Below, piece by piece: positions 10,601 to 20,219 of a stretch of 64,000 nucleotides of DNA. This stretch comes from Pomphorhynchus laevis (lineage: Eukaryota; Acanthocephala; Palaeacanthocephala; Echinorhynchida; Pomphorhynchidae): contig WNNJ02003027.1 of assembly GCA_012934845.2 (NCBI GenBank), forward strand, positions 1 through 64,000, in the 5' to 3' direction. Below the pieces are notes generated by a model. It was given only the letters and a program-made list of their open reading frames with translations. It was not told the DNA's origin and searched no databases. A program made the position numbers and the translations under genes. Within the stretch, counting starts at the first letter, position 1. Every line of letters starts with the position of its first letter.

Positions 10601-13600
10601 TGAGATGCCCCCGGGTTTGGCAGGAGGTTTGTATTTTCAGTTCCTACTTGACTAGTGTTAGTTGTACTAGATGAGCTAGAATTAGTATTCAGAGGATTAT
10701 CGTCGAACTGCTCATGTGCCACATTAAGCATTGGTTCTTGAAAATCGCGATAAACTTCTCTGTCGAACATTATATCCGCTCGGTAAACTCTCAAGGTTAA
10801 TCAGGGCTCTATCATGGTTTCTCGTAATTTCCTGTATAGTTGTAGGATTACGAATCATTTCCATTGTTTGACGCATTAAATCCGGATTGTTAACGAATTG
10901 TGAAACCTCGTGGTTCTGCTCCCTCACTCTTTGCATTTGTGGATTGTTAAGCTTAATTGAACTAAGCAATGCATGATTACTCATAAGTCCTTGAGCCAAA
11001 TTATTACTAAAAAGATTTTGAATTGCATGTGGATTAGTCTGAATAGTGCCAAAAATATTTTGTTGTATTTCAGTAAAATTTGAATTTCCAAATGGAAGGC
11101 TCGAAAATGGTGCAAGTGGTAATCTGGAAAATGTTGCAGTTCTATCAGTATGTTGATCAATATTCGGTTGATGCGATATCAACCCATTTTAATTGTTGGT
11201 GATTGCTGAAGCGACAAAGAAGCATTATTTCGTTGATTAGATGTTGAGTGATATGCCGAAGGTCGTCGTGGAGACATAAGTTGCAGGACAGGCATGTCAA
11301 CCTCAGAATGGTCGTCTTTGACGACGGAAGCTGTCCGAATATTGGAGTCATGAACTACCTCAACTGATTGGTCCTCGAACTGTGCAAGGTTGCTCATAGA
11401 AAAGAGTCGAGGAGATGGGTCGTCACAATATCCAAGACTTTTCTCTAGTTAGGGTTGGCCCATCAATTCAAGACTTTTGAGGATCGCTTTTGCATTTCCT
11501 ATCATCAGTGCGACGGACACGCGCTGAAATGACTGACCCGCTGTGCTGCAATACGGGGTACCGTTTCTACATGACATAGAGCGAGCAATGAAACGAATTA
11601 GCTTTTCCCTTTGAGGGTTCCATCCTCCGTAAGTTTCAACAACTGCTGCCGCAAAACTGTATACATTCTCCTCTAATTTGCGTTTATATTTCCTTTCCTT
11701 GACACAGGTGGCATACTTGCTTGCGGCATAGCCAGGGATCTCAGAAGCCATGGAAATATAAGCATTTTGTTGTGGATTAGTTACGGCAAAATCAACTGCT
11801 AAAGGAGGGTTCTTATAAAATAGAATGTCCGTCGGTCTCTCTCGCAAACCACGAACTAGGTTGGGTACCTCCTTTGCCACTCTCAATCCAACAGAAACCG
11901 CTGCTTGAAAGACTGTATCCCTCAAGCTATCATGTCGAATTCCAGGGTGGCCTCCAAACTGACATGTTAGGGCGTGGAAGCCGAATTTGTCTGCCATCCT
12001 AAAGCAGCATCTGCATCGATAATCACTGTTGCAGAGAGACATCCCATACCAAAGACGTAGAAGCACAGCATGTATATACTTATACCTTATTTTAGGAACA
12101 TATTTACTTAAATCTGACCCTATTATTTCTTTCCTTTTAGAATTATTTAAAAGTCCAGCTATATATTTGTTATCTATACATTTATTAATGAAGTTTATGG
12201 TTAATGTATATTTTCTATTGTTATTATTAACATTTATTGTATGATTATAGTATTTTGTATTACAATAACTGTCTATTATACAACTTAGCATATCATAGTC
12301 GTTAATTAATTTTTGATTTATTGAACATATGATATCTTTAGAAAAACTTCTTATATTTACATAAAGATCTTTATCGTTAATTAATATTTGATTAATTAAC
12401 GATTTTTGGTATAAAATAGTATTTTATTGATTCTGTTTAAAAATTCCAAATTTAGCAATGGGTCAAAATCAGTCATTCTTAGTATTTATTTTCATTTACG
12501 TTATGACTTTATCATCAAATGCAACAATCATATAATGGTTGTCCTCTTATCTAATTTATCCAATCTATTTTAGCCGATTTTCAACGTAATTGTTCTGCAA
12601 TTATTGCATTTTTGTTTTGAGAAAAGATCAATGATTTTTTTTCATAAACAATTTCAGAAAAAATGATATACCAATGACTTATTTACTAAGTATAGAATTT
12701 ATTTTCGATTAGGAGTATCAGCAGGATTTTCAAGACACAATAGATTATAACCGCTGAAATATTATTTAAGTAACTTTCAATATTTTAGTGTTTAGAACTT
12801 TCAGTTTAAAAAAAGTATTTTTTAAAGTATTTTTTAATACTTTAAAAATTAAAGTATTTTGAAATATTTTTTTTATTTTCAATATATTTGTAAATAATTG
12901 ATCTCGAACTATCCCCGAGTATATACCAAGTATATATTCTTGGTGATGGTTTGGAGTCAATTAGTTACGTTTGATCCAAAAGCAATTCTACATGATATTT
13001 GTAAATAAAAATAAGAAAAAATAATATTACCTCATGCTTTTTAATATAGAACAATGCAATTGCAGCTATCTCCAGACAAAATATAAATACGATCGAGGTA
13101 AACAGCTGAAAAATTTGAATTAGATAACAGTAATCTTGTGCATTATAAATACTTACAGTGTAAATTATACAAACATTTTTATAGTATGTCCCCGCACAAC
13201 CTTAAAAGAAACGAATGATTGATATGATTTTCTAACCGGAAGCGGTTTTTTAAAATCATTAAAAGAATGAAAACAATATGAGTTGTTTCATATGTAGAAT
13301 CATAGATAAGACGTAAAATTTAGAACTTGATGTATAGAGACATTTGGCCTCTTAACTTTAATTATTTAAATAATTATTTAATTATTTAATTTAACTATTT
13401 AAACATAATTTAAAGATAATTACAAGATAATGTAAAATAATTTAAAGTTTGTTTATCAGTATCCATATTGATCATTACATAAAATTACCATAAAATTTAT
13501 GGTAATTAATCAAGTTAAATTAAAAACATTTATGCAAGTGGCAGCATAAAAAACAGTGATCCGGTTAGCGGATAACAAACATAAGGTATGCTTATAATAG

Positions 13601-16267
13601 ATAGTTAGAATACGATCATGTACTAAAAGTAGTATACAGAAATGTATATCTACACCACTGGAGCAGCCAGCTTAGTGAATGTAACGTTGAATCGCTATAC
13701 ACACGTCCGGAGTTTAAATCCGATCAGCACCAGTGTACGAGATAAGCAGATAATAAGGGTCGAAATGTAGATCTGGGTCAGCAGATGATGAGACCAACCC
13801 AGGATAATTAGTAGCGTCTCCCCGTATCAAGAATAGGAACAATAACTGTGAGGAGAATGTCGTGCACAGCCAAACGACAACAAAAAATTTTTTCTTATAT
13901 ATTTAAAATATTGTTTTGATTTGACAGATAGACAAATGAATTATTTGCTTTGACCAAGTTTTTAATTGTGTTATATTTAATATTCTCTTCAATTCTTCCA
14001 GATTTGATACTGTCGATCTGAAAGAATTGTGTCGACTGCTTAAATTTACAATTTTTAAGAATACATTTTATAAGGCGAAAACTTTAAACAATTACATTAA
14101 TCTAATTTTTGCTTGATTTTCAAAATTTACCTATTTCATTTATAAAATTATTTCATTTATACCAAATATAAAATGCTTGGATATCATTTGTATTTCAATG
14201 ATTTATGATTCGATTAATAATTTATGATTTTATATTTCTACCGACATATGAAATAAAAAATCGTTGATTATTTCTAATAGTTTGTAAAGAAAAACATTAT
14301 TACATGTAAAGTGATATTTTACTTAACTTGATAGTTTACGCAGAATTGAATAATAATTTGATCTCTAAACTGGTTACGTTTCATATCCTTGCCTCGTCAT
14401 GGTCTACATTTTGAGTTTAAAAAATATAGATAAAAAAATTTAAATGTATAAATTTATATATATTTAAATATTAATGTAAAGTGATGTTTGAACAGTTAGA
14501 AGAGTTGAACAGTTTAAGAGATAATAAGCTAAAACATCTTTATAGATTTGTTTTAAGTTTTTTTAAAGTTTTTGAGATTTCTTCTTTAAGTTTTATATTA
14601 GAAAGATACGATTTTTGGATTATAAAACGCATGGTCTACATTTTGTGCTAATAAAAATAAGAAAAAACTAAAATTACTTCATGCTTTCTAATATAGAACA
14701 ATGCAATTGCAGCTATCTCCAGATAAAATATAAATACGATTGAGGTAAACAGCTGAAAAATTTGAATTAGATAACATGGTCTACATTAAAAGTAAATAAG
14801 TAAAGTGAACTTAAGTAAACTCTAAAGTATATAGATGAAAGTCAAATTGACTAAAATGTCACTTAACATGTGATAATGTTAATGTAATCATATATTGAAT
14901 AATATTTAACCGTCCCCAGCAATTAAATTCAATTAAAATTTTTAGTTCAATTGATTTAGGAAGGAAATGAAATCAAGTAGAAAATATAATTGAATTCTAA
15001 TTTGAAAACAGTTAACTTAACAAATGAAGAAAATCTAGGTGTCTAAACCAGACTTAAAAAATAGAATAAAAATTAACAAAAATAAAGGTACCTCTTTGTC
15101 GAGATAAACTTACCTAGAGACCCAACAACTATCAATATTAATCCTACTGTAACGAAAATGTAGGTGCAAATATTAAATAGCCAAATAAGTCCAGGGTAAA
15201 CAAGTTGTGATTGTAGCTCTGGCTCAAATTGGAGATAGATTGTAATAATAAGAAATATTGCGCCCAGTAACTAAACAAAATGTCCGTGCAAATATAAAAT
15301 AAATACTGTTGAATACTGCTAAATTTATTAATTAAATGTATTATTAATTATATTAAGTATTATATTATTTCACAATAAATATTATGAATTATGAATGAAG
15401 TTTACTAAAATAAATAGTGAATTTTGCATATACGATCAATACAATCAAGTGTTTTTATTTATTTAAATATTTCTTTTATATTTATTTTTTAAATACATAT
15501 TTCATTTTATAGTTAAAATGAAAATTAAAATCTTATTTAACAATTCTTTTTTATAAATAATTATTTATAATGATTCAATTATTAAAATAATAAATAGCTG
15601 AAATCTTATTTAACGTTTGAAATAACTTTATTCAATGGAGTAACGGTGATGATGTGATTATTAATAAACACAATTGTTAAGCAAATTGTGTTGTGTTTAA
15701 ATAATGTTCTGTTTTGAAATTTAAAATTAAATAAATGGATTAAAATCATTTATTTAATCATTTATATAATATTCAATTTTTTAAATAATTATTTTTTATA
15801 ATCAAAAAAATTTAATATAATTTTTTATTTAATTTATAGTATGACGAAATGTATGGAAATAAATTGTTTTAGTAATAATCTAATATTTCGATAGTCAGCA
15901 CTTTCATTAAATTCTGTTAAAACGTGTCTTATTGTACTGCAGATGCCGCTACGAAAGAATTCATGGTCCCAAATATGTAAAGTTTGTAATTGACATATTA
16001 AATAAGCTGAAAATTATTATTTATAGCCTTATCTTATAACTGAACGTTCAAAGTATTTTTTACGCTATGTGGTATTTTCACAACTTAAATTTAATTTGTG
16101 AGCACACTTTGAATAAATTCGGCAAATGTTTATAAAAATACTTCGTAGGTCTCTTAATTATAAACTATAGTGTTTAGAATATAATTGAACTTGATTATTA
16201 TTCATACCCATATCACGAAATTTGCGACGAAGAAGAAAAATCGAAATAGCAAGAAACAGGTATTCAT
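7624..16267 (-). CDS. Tetraspanin, six exons (TM4/3' end not located)
   Basis: I reconstructed this gene from splice sites and matching phases. Minus-strand exons are 16267-16208 (ATG, TM1 start), 15270-15114 (rest of TM1, small loop, TM2), 13200-13157, 13105-13031 (TM3), 8194-8093 and 7839-7624 (large extracellular loop). All junctions are GT-AG and keep frame, giving 218 residues so far. Landmarks are MNTCFLLFRFFFFVANFVIW at the N-terminus, GSLGCAGTYYKNVCIIYT after TM2, LEIAAIALFYIKKHE in TM3, and FACCGW (CCG motif) with PDSCC and a later CG in the loop. These cysteines are diagnostic of the tetraspanin family, which organises membrane microdomains. A TM4 exon should follow 7624 in phase 0; I could not find it between 5.2 and 7.6 kb. 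Intron 4 (8195-13030) contains the ubiquilin-like pseudogene and LINE pieces. The ATG follows gaag directly. Which tetraspanin it is, I cannot say. Confidence 0.88.
8780..8960. repeat. Penelope-flank repeat fragment
   Basis: Contains the recurring string TTATAGTAACCTTAAAATATGTATCTATTAAATTATTTAAATGA in decayed form, also found near 6600, 33850, 34760 and 62720, and a CATTTATTAATGAAGTTTAT block shared with 12180. It is a short relic in intron 4 of the tetraspanin gene. Confidence 0.45.
9035..9372 (+). mobile_element. LINE C-terminal fragment, restriction-like-endonuclease type
   Basis: A 109-codon frame matches the end of a LINE polyprotein like the one at 59.9-60.7 kb. Compare YHEKRKRAKYHIEQVEHGAF here with YHQQRKRSKYLERITEFERG there, then PAVFSMAGSASNEAT against PAVFSFSGGSGENAT, and a closing LRLAR/IRGTR block. 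It is strongly 5'-truncated and lies within tetraspanin intron 4 on the opposite strand. Confidence 0.75.
9538..9757. repeat. Tandem pair of about 90-bp repeats
   Basis: The block GCAATTGCATTCTGTTTATA ... ATTGATTTTAATTCTTTATTA at 9538-9627 recurs with changes at 9665-9757. It lies just downstream of the ubiquilin-like pseudogene and includes AATAAA on the minus strand. Confidence 0.55.
9802..11182 (-). pseudogene. Ubiquilin-like gene copy, broken
   Basis: The minus strand encodes ubiquilin's STI1-like middle (NNPDLMRQTMEMIRNPTTIQ, HDRALINLESLPSGYN), then VYRDFQEPMLNVAHEQFDDNP and a C-terminal UBA domain (MGFHRRDTNLEALVASMGDA). Between SGYNVRQR and VYRDFQEP (near 10745-10760) the frame shifts by one extra base. 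An in-frame TAA at 9904-9906 stands where family members have Gln just before the UBA. After the TAA the UBA stays open to a TGA at 9802-9804. The N-terminal ubiquitin-like domain is not recognisable. The sequence has no introns across 1.4 kb and lies inside tetraspanin intron 4 on the same strand, directly after a LINE end. It is most likely a dead copy. An assembly error could explain the shift but less easily the stop. Intact ubiquilins shuttle ubiquitinated clients to the proteasome. Confidence 0.85.
11179..11400 (-). pseudogene. Possible linker/N-terminal part of the ubiquilin-like copy
   Basis: An open frame from an ATG (11397) reads into a Ser/Gln/Asn-rich stretch (SPRRPSAYHSTSNQRNNASL) and stops where the ubiquilin-like frame begins. 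The composition would fit a ubiquilin linker after a lost UBL domain. I see no UBL fold motif, and it could equally be 3' sequence of the LINE fragment that ends at 11449. Function is not recognised. Confidence 0.3.
11449..12080 (-). mobile_element. LINE C-terminal region with zinc/restriction-like endonuclease motif
   Basis: The minus-strand frame contains CRCCFRMADKFGFHALTCQF followed by GGHPGIRHDSLRDTVF and a later PLAVDFAVTNP. This CCHC-like knuckle plus RHD..RD and an Asp-bearing strand is how LINE polyproteins with a restriction-like endonuclease end. It differs from the 9.0 and 60.0 kb copies, so it is a separate subfamily. The frame continues upstream into unrelated Penelope-like sequence (12080-12300), which makes an artificial fusion. 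It ends TGGGCCAACC-TAA-like at 11449. Confidence 0.7.
12080..12300 (-). mobile_element. Penelope-associated fragment
   Basis: An Asn/Lys/Ile-rich frame (NVNNNNRKYTLTINFINKCI) that is nearly repeated at 24100-24500 on the plus strand. That likeness and the neighbouring Penelope flank strings suggest part of a Penelope-like element. It reads in frame into the LINE end at 11449-12080 by chance junction. It is a broken relic. Confidence 0.45.
12300..13030. other. AT-rich intronic stretch of the tetraspanin gene
   Basis: I see no coding sequence. A short run (AAAGTATTTTTTAAAGTATTTTTTAA near 12810-12835) is a small tandem repeat. Confidence 0.4.
13650..13892 (+). repeat. tRNA-derived SINE (family A, copy 1) with ribozyme-like core
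   Basis: A tRNA-like head (GGAGCAGCCAGCTTAGTG ... GGAGTTTAAATCCGATC, the latter a B-box) is followed by a conserved core and an A-rich end (CAACAAAAAA). The head and tail match a second copy at 25192-25402 on the minus strand. In the core GGTC (13758-13761) precedes GAAA, and GATGATGA precedes GACC (13792-13795); CTGGGT (13773-13778) can pair with ACCCAG (13797-13802). It lies in intron 2 of the tetraspanin gene. Confidence 0.75.
14055..14628. repeat. Dispersed repeat, copy 1 of a 575-bp pair
   Basis: Nearly identical, same orientation, to 23222-23803. Shared strings include TTTCATATCCTTGCCTCGTC and GAAAGATACGATTTTTGGAT. It is non-coding and AT-rich. It lies in intron 2 of the tetraspanin gene, next to the duplicated TM3 exon. 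Confidence 0.8.
14678..14752 (-). pseudogene. Displaced duplicate of tetraspanin TM3 exon
   Basis: This is a 75-base copy of exon 13105-13031 with its splice signals (ttttcag before, gtaatt after). It is still open and reads LFTSIVFIFYLEIAAIALFY then IRKHE: Cys to Tyr and Lys to Arg relative to the main exon. About 125 bp are duplicated in all, including intron flanks. It lies between exons 2 and 3, out of order. Exon 2 ends in phase 1 and this copy begins in phase 0, so splicing it in would break the frame. It is therefore probably silent. Confidence 0.85.
15271..16207. other. Tetraspanin intron 1
   Basis: Very AT-rich. I see no gene, mobile element or structured repeat beyond simple A/T runs. 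Confidence 0.4.
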
Positions 16268-16478
16268 CTTCAAATTACCATTACTTGTAAACGGGCGCAA
16301 AATAGACTGTAAAGTTATTAACTTTGAGAATACAAGTCTAAATTAAACAAATCGTTATTTCCATGTCTTAGCTAATCATCATTTATATTCAAATATTTAA
16401 TTTGATGCTTTCAAGCAAATTTCATCACATAAATAAATTATTATTTTAGAAACTTAGAAAGGATTACATGGAAAGTTT

Positions 16479-16636
16479 TTTATGATCAGTTAGGTAGTCA
16501 CGAAAGAATCGACAAAGCAATAACTAGTACCGTTTCGTAAATAATGAGTACTTGGCACTGATGAGCCAAAACAATGATGAAACCGTACTACTTACTGTTT
16601 TGTTGATTCTTTCGTGGCTGCCTAACTGATCATAAA
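16479..16636. repeat. Foldback element with about 50-bp arms
   Basis: The left arm begins TTTATGATCAGTTAGGTAGT and is mirrored by ACTGATCATAAA at the right end. Inner parts ACGAAAGAATCGACAAAGCA and TTGTTGATTCTTTCGTGG also pair with a few mismatches. The loop of about 45 bases contains CTGATGA between TTGGC and GCCAA. It is just upstream of the tetraspanin ATG. No coding capacity. Confidence 0.7.
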
Positions 16637-16639
16637 TAA

Positions 16640-17630
16640 ATTAATATCTAATTTACATTAAGTTTATGATACTGTAAATTGTGCAGTATTTAAAAAATCG
16701 GATAACATTTTATAAAATTTGGAATTTTAATCAATCTGATATAAAGATTATTTCTAACGAACACGAAATTTATTTCAATATGGAAGAGTGCTTATATCAT
16801 TCGATATATGTATATTAAGACAGCACGATCATTCATTTTATGTATTAGACCGTCTCCACAGAGTACGTTGTCAATGTTATACGAAATAAATGATTTGATT
16901 TTATATTTTAAAATGAATTATCTTTTAATAACTTTTATCTCTTTGCTATTGCTAGATTTAATGATTCTAACTTATAAAATGAAACAATATTGCAAACATT
17001 TATTGAGATTTCAATAGTCACTGCTTTTAGATAATAATCAGAATTTATTAATCACTGCTATTTTCAGTCAATTCAAAAGGTTTAGTCAATTTAGTTAAAT
17101 CAATTGCAGCTTTTTAAGTTGTGATTATATACAAACGAACGACGATTAAACATCAAAATTTATTTCTTTAAAGATTAAACAAACGGATGTTGATATATTG
17201 AACTAATTATCTAAATAATATTTTGAAATCGCTCCTAATTGTATTACCGATTAATGTCATCTTAATTTATATTTAGCGATGTTTAATAATCCATGGTAGA
17301 TTAAGATGTTCTTAAGGTTTAATTTTAACAAACAGTTATTCCTTAACGTTATTAATTTAAGATTAAATAATCTTAAAAGTTATTATTAATATCAAATTCA
17401 ATAATCTTTGACTGATAAAATACTACTATTGATATATTGTTGATGTAAGCACCACACACAGATTAAAATGTTTTAAGCGTCGCCAATTTTATGAGTCATT
17501 GATATTCACCAAGCAATAAATGGATACTGCCTAGATCCGTATATTCTTAGATGCAGACAGTGAACATTGTAAAAACAAGACTAACCCACTTGACAATTGA
17601 GCGACTTTTTACAATTGACGATAGTAATAA
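16640..17630. other. Gene-poor AT-rich stretch
   Basis: A 69-codon plus-strand frame (16808-17017) has a hydrophobic middle (LLITFISLLLLDLMI) but no supporting context. I see nothing else. Confidence 0.3.
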
Positions 17631-17632
17631 TA

Positions 17633-17731
17633 ATTCTTGGCCTTACGGCTAAGATCAAAGTGTAGTATCTGTTCTCGTAAGTGTGACGATAGTGCGCTCG
17701 GCCTTACGGCTAAGATCAAAGTGTTCTCGTT
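17633..17731 (+). ncRNA. Two tandem U2 snRNA 5'-end fragments (pseudogenes)
   Basis: TTGGCCTTACGGCTAAGATC continuing through AAAGTGTAGTATCTGTTCT (17636-17674) matches the conserved 5' end of U2 snRNA, including the branch-point recognition region GTAGTA. A second shorter copy (CGGCCTTACGGCTAAGATCA, from 17699) lacks GTAGTATCT. Both are followed by CTCGT(A/T)AGTGTGACGAT, so the pair arose by a local duplication of about 70 bp. Neither has an Sm site or the 3' stem loops, so they are fragments and not working U2 genes. Confidence 0.8.
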
Positions 17732-17739
17732 AGTGTGAC

Positions 17740-19008
17740 GATTGTGCAACATCGATATGTCAATGCGAAAATGAAGATTCGATAAATTGAAATACAATAT
17801 GGAAGTAGTAAATTTGAATTAGTAGTAACCCTTAAATTGATGTTTGCTAAATCAATATTGGAGTTGTGCACATTATTTGCTGTGAACTCAATTTTATAAT
17901 TTAAAACGATGCCTCCCAATAAATCATTTTGTTTCCATTATTGATAGTGCCTTCACTTACTGGAAATGAAATTTGCTTGATATCTTAATATATTAATTAC
18001 CAAAATGCAAAATGTAATACATAAATTCTAAACAAATTTAAAAGATATTTCATAAAATGGATTTTCGGATTGCTATCACCAGAGGGGAAATTACAATTGT
18101 AGAAGAGACTAATAATAAAAAACTTATTAAAAAACTTATCTACTTTTTCAGGAATAGCAGATGATTCTTAGGTATTATATAATGTGGTAATCATATGAGC
18201 TGCTAATGTAGCATTAATTAGAGCTTGATACATGTTTTATCACGCTTGCACCGATGTAATAAAAGTTGTGACTTGTACTAATGCAGATGTTAAAAATTAC
18301 ATTATTCACATGCGTTTTAAGAAGCTAGTTATCCCACTTGCAAATCTATAGCATTTGATAAAAGCAGTGCTCATAATCAAACATAGCAATCAATTGAAGC
18401 TGCTTTGGTGTCAATGAAATTTATATTTTTTACAAAGTATAAATAATATGTCCATTATTTTAATTGTCGATATACAAAGATTAATTTGATAGCTAATTAA
18501 TACATTTAAATTGATTTAATTTGAATATATATAATATATAAATTTATATTATATAAATTTTAATAAATTACAGCATTTGTACGAAGATGTTAAAAATTAC
18601 ATAATTAATGTACGTTTCAACTTGTAAATATAGAACATTTGGTATATTACAGCCTAATACAATGAATATACAACAATCCAGCAAATGAGATCGTTAATGG
18701 TTAGCTGCGGTGTCCTCAAAGTTAAATTGCCTAATGAATAAAAATAATCGAAACTTTTATGAAATTGGATATATATAAATTGATAAATATATACTTAAAT
18801 TGCTTAACTTAAATATAATACAACAATACAGAAATGTGTTTGTTAATGCTTCGCTACTCTATTGTGAACTAAATATTATTAACAAGTTTGTGTAAAACAA
18901 ATCATTGACTTCATTATAAAATGAAGTCAATAATTTATTTGTAATAAAACCTTTGATTTGAGTTAATTATATTTTGGTTTACATGTATATATTAATGTTT
19001 TAATATAA
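17740..19008. other. Gene-poor stretch with diverged repeats
   Basis: Blocks near 18275-18345 (AGATGTTAAAAATTACATTA) and 18580-18640 (AGATGTTAAAAATTACATAA) are related, which points to an old duplication. I see no coding sequence. Confidence 0.35.
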
Positions 19009-19010
19009 GA

Positions 19011-19739
19011 TGTGTATACTTATCGAAATTATCACTTAGTAGTATTGATCGGTTGGCATGTCCATAACCTAAATTTGATTATGGTGATTTGATATACAAC
19101 AATCAACTATTTTGAACTTTATCTTTAGCTTTAGGAGCTATCTTTCGAAGGTGCTCTACATTATTTTCAAATAATGTTACTCCTTGCTTACTTTACGGAT
19201 TATCATCCTTCTTGCCAGACCTGAAATCATCCAACTTTAGACAAATTGATAACTGCCAGACTCGATACATTAAAAGAATAGTCGGGGTTTCACCCAAGTG
19301 CTCTAGCACTATCGTAGAATTTCTAGCAAAGGTGAAGCCATGCTCGATCTATATAAGAGATCTTTTCAACCTATCTCTCACCCATGAATTTCTTACAAAT
19401 ATTCAAAATCTTGAAAGTAAGACCGCACTTTTAGACCCTGAGTATGAATTAACTCATGTTTTTACTCAAGCGAATTGGAGAAATCCCTTTTATAGTAAGA
19501 GACCTCTTATTTGGCGTTCATCATTACATGTTATCACGCTAAAAATTGTGTGAAACGCATAAATGAAAGATCTTTGACTTGTAATTGTCTTTACTGTTCT
19601 GAATGTTGCCAATCACTTTTTCACGTCTTTACATGTGTATACTTATCGAAATTATCACTCAGTAGTATTGACCGGTTAGCATGACCATAACCTAAATTTG
19701 ATTATGGTGATTTGATATTCAACAATCAACTATTTTGAA
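19011..19739 (+). repeat. 106-bp direct repeats flanking a 0.5-kb unit with an unknown ORF
   Basis: Copies at 19011-19116 and 19634-19739 (TGTGTATACTTATCGAAATT ... AACAATCAACTATTTTGAA) differ at about five positions. Between them lies a 113-codon frame (19212-19553; contains QTRYIKRIVGVSPKCSSTIV) that I do not recognise. Its tone resembles the end of a retroelement polyprotein. The arrangement could be a tandem duplication with sequence inserted between the copies, or element termini. Confidence 0.5.
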
Positions 19740-20144
19740 TGTTTATTGCAGCATTTTCTATTCAATTTTTCCAATTTATTTGCAAATCTGTTTGTCCTTG
19801 TTTGTTTGACCCAAGCTGAAAGGCAACGTGGTATTAATAAATCTCAATATTAATGTTTTAATAAAAAAATTTAACCTTGAGTGTTTCTTCTACTTTGTGC
19901 AGCTATAATTTAAATTCTCCATCAGTTATTTTTTTCATTAAATTGTTTCGTATCATATAACGTTGTCGCACCATAATCACTACTACGTTACACTACAGTT
20001 TTAATTTGTTGGATCAATTATCATGTTATTCCTGTGATACAAATCAATAATCAAGAGTGAGTCCGTTTCATCATCGAGTGCTTCTACGTCTTTCGACAAC
20101 GCGACCTTGTGGCTTTGACGTGTGCTTACAGAGAGATTAAAAGA

Positions 20145-20219
20145 GTGTGCATGCTTGAGGTTTGAACCCAGTACATAGAGTTTTCAATACACCCGTATCT
20201 ACCATTCGGCCACGGGGGC
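20145..20219 (-). repeat. tRNA-Ser-like sequence (SINE head or tRNA pseudogene)
   Basis: On the minus strand, GCCCCCGTGGCCGAATGGTA carries a perfect A-box (TGGCCGAATGG) and GGGTTCAAACC a near-perfect B-box, with TTGAAAA in the anticodon-loop position, as in tRNA-Ser(UGA). The 3' half of the acceptor stem does not pair with GCCCCCG, so it is not a working tRNA. The sequence continues into a non-tRNA body toward 20030, which suits a SINE. Confidence 0.6.

Noticed and set aside
16560-16585. Hammerhead ribozyme in the loop of the foldback at 16.5 kb
   Set aside because: CTGATGA is present but there is no stem II followed by GAAA in the right place; TTGGC/GCCAA simply encloses it.
20145-20219. 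Functional tRNA-Ser gene
   Set aside because: A and B boxes are good but the acceptor stem cannot form, so it is a SINE head or pseudogene.
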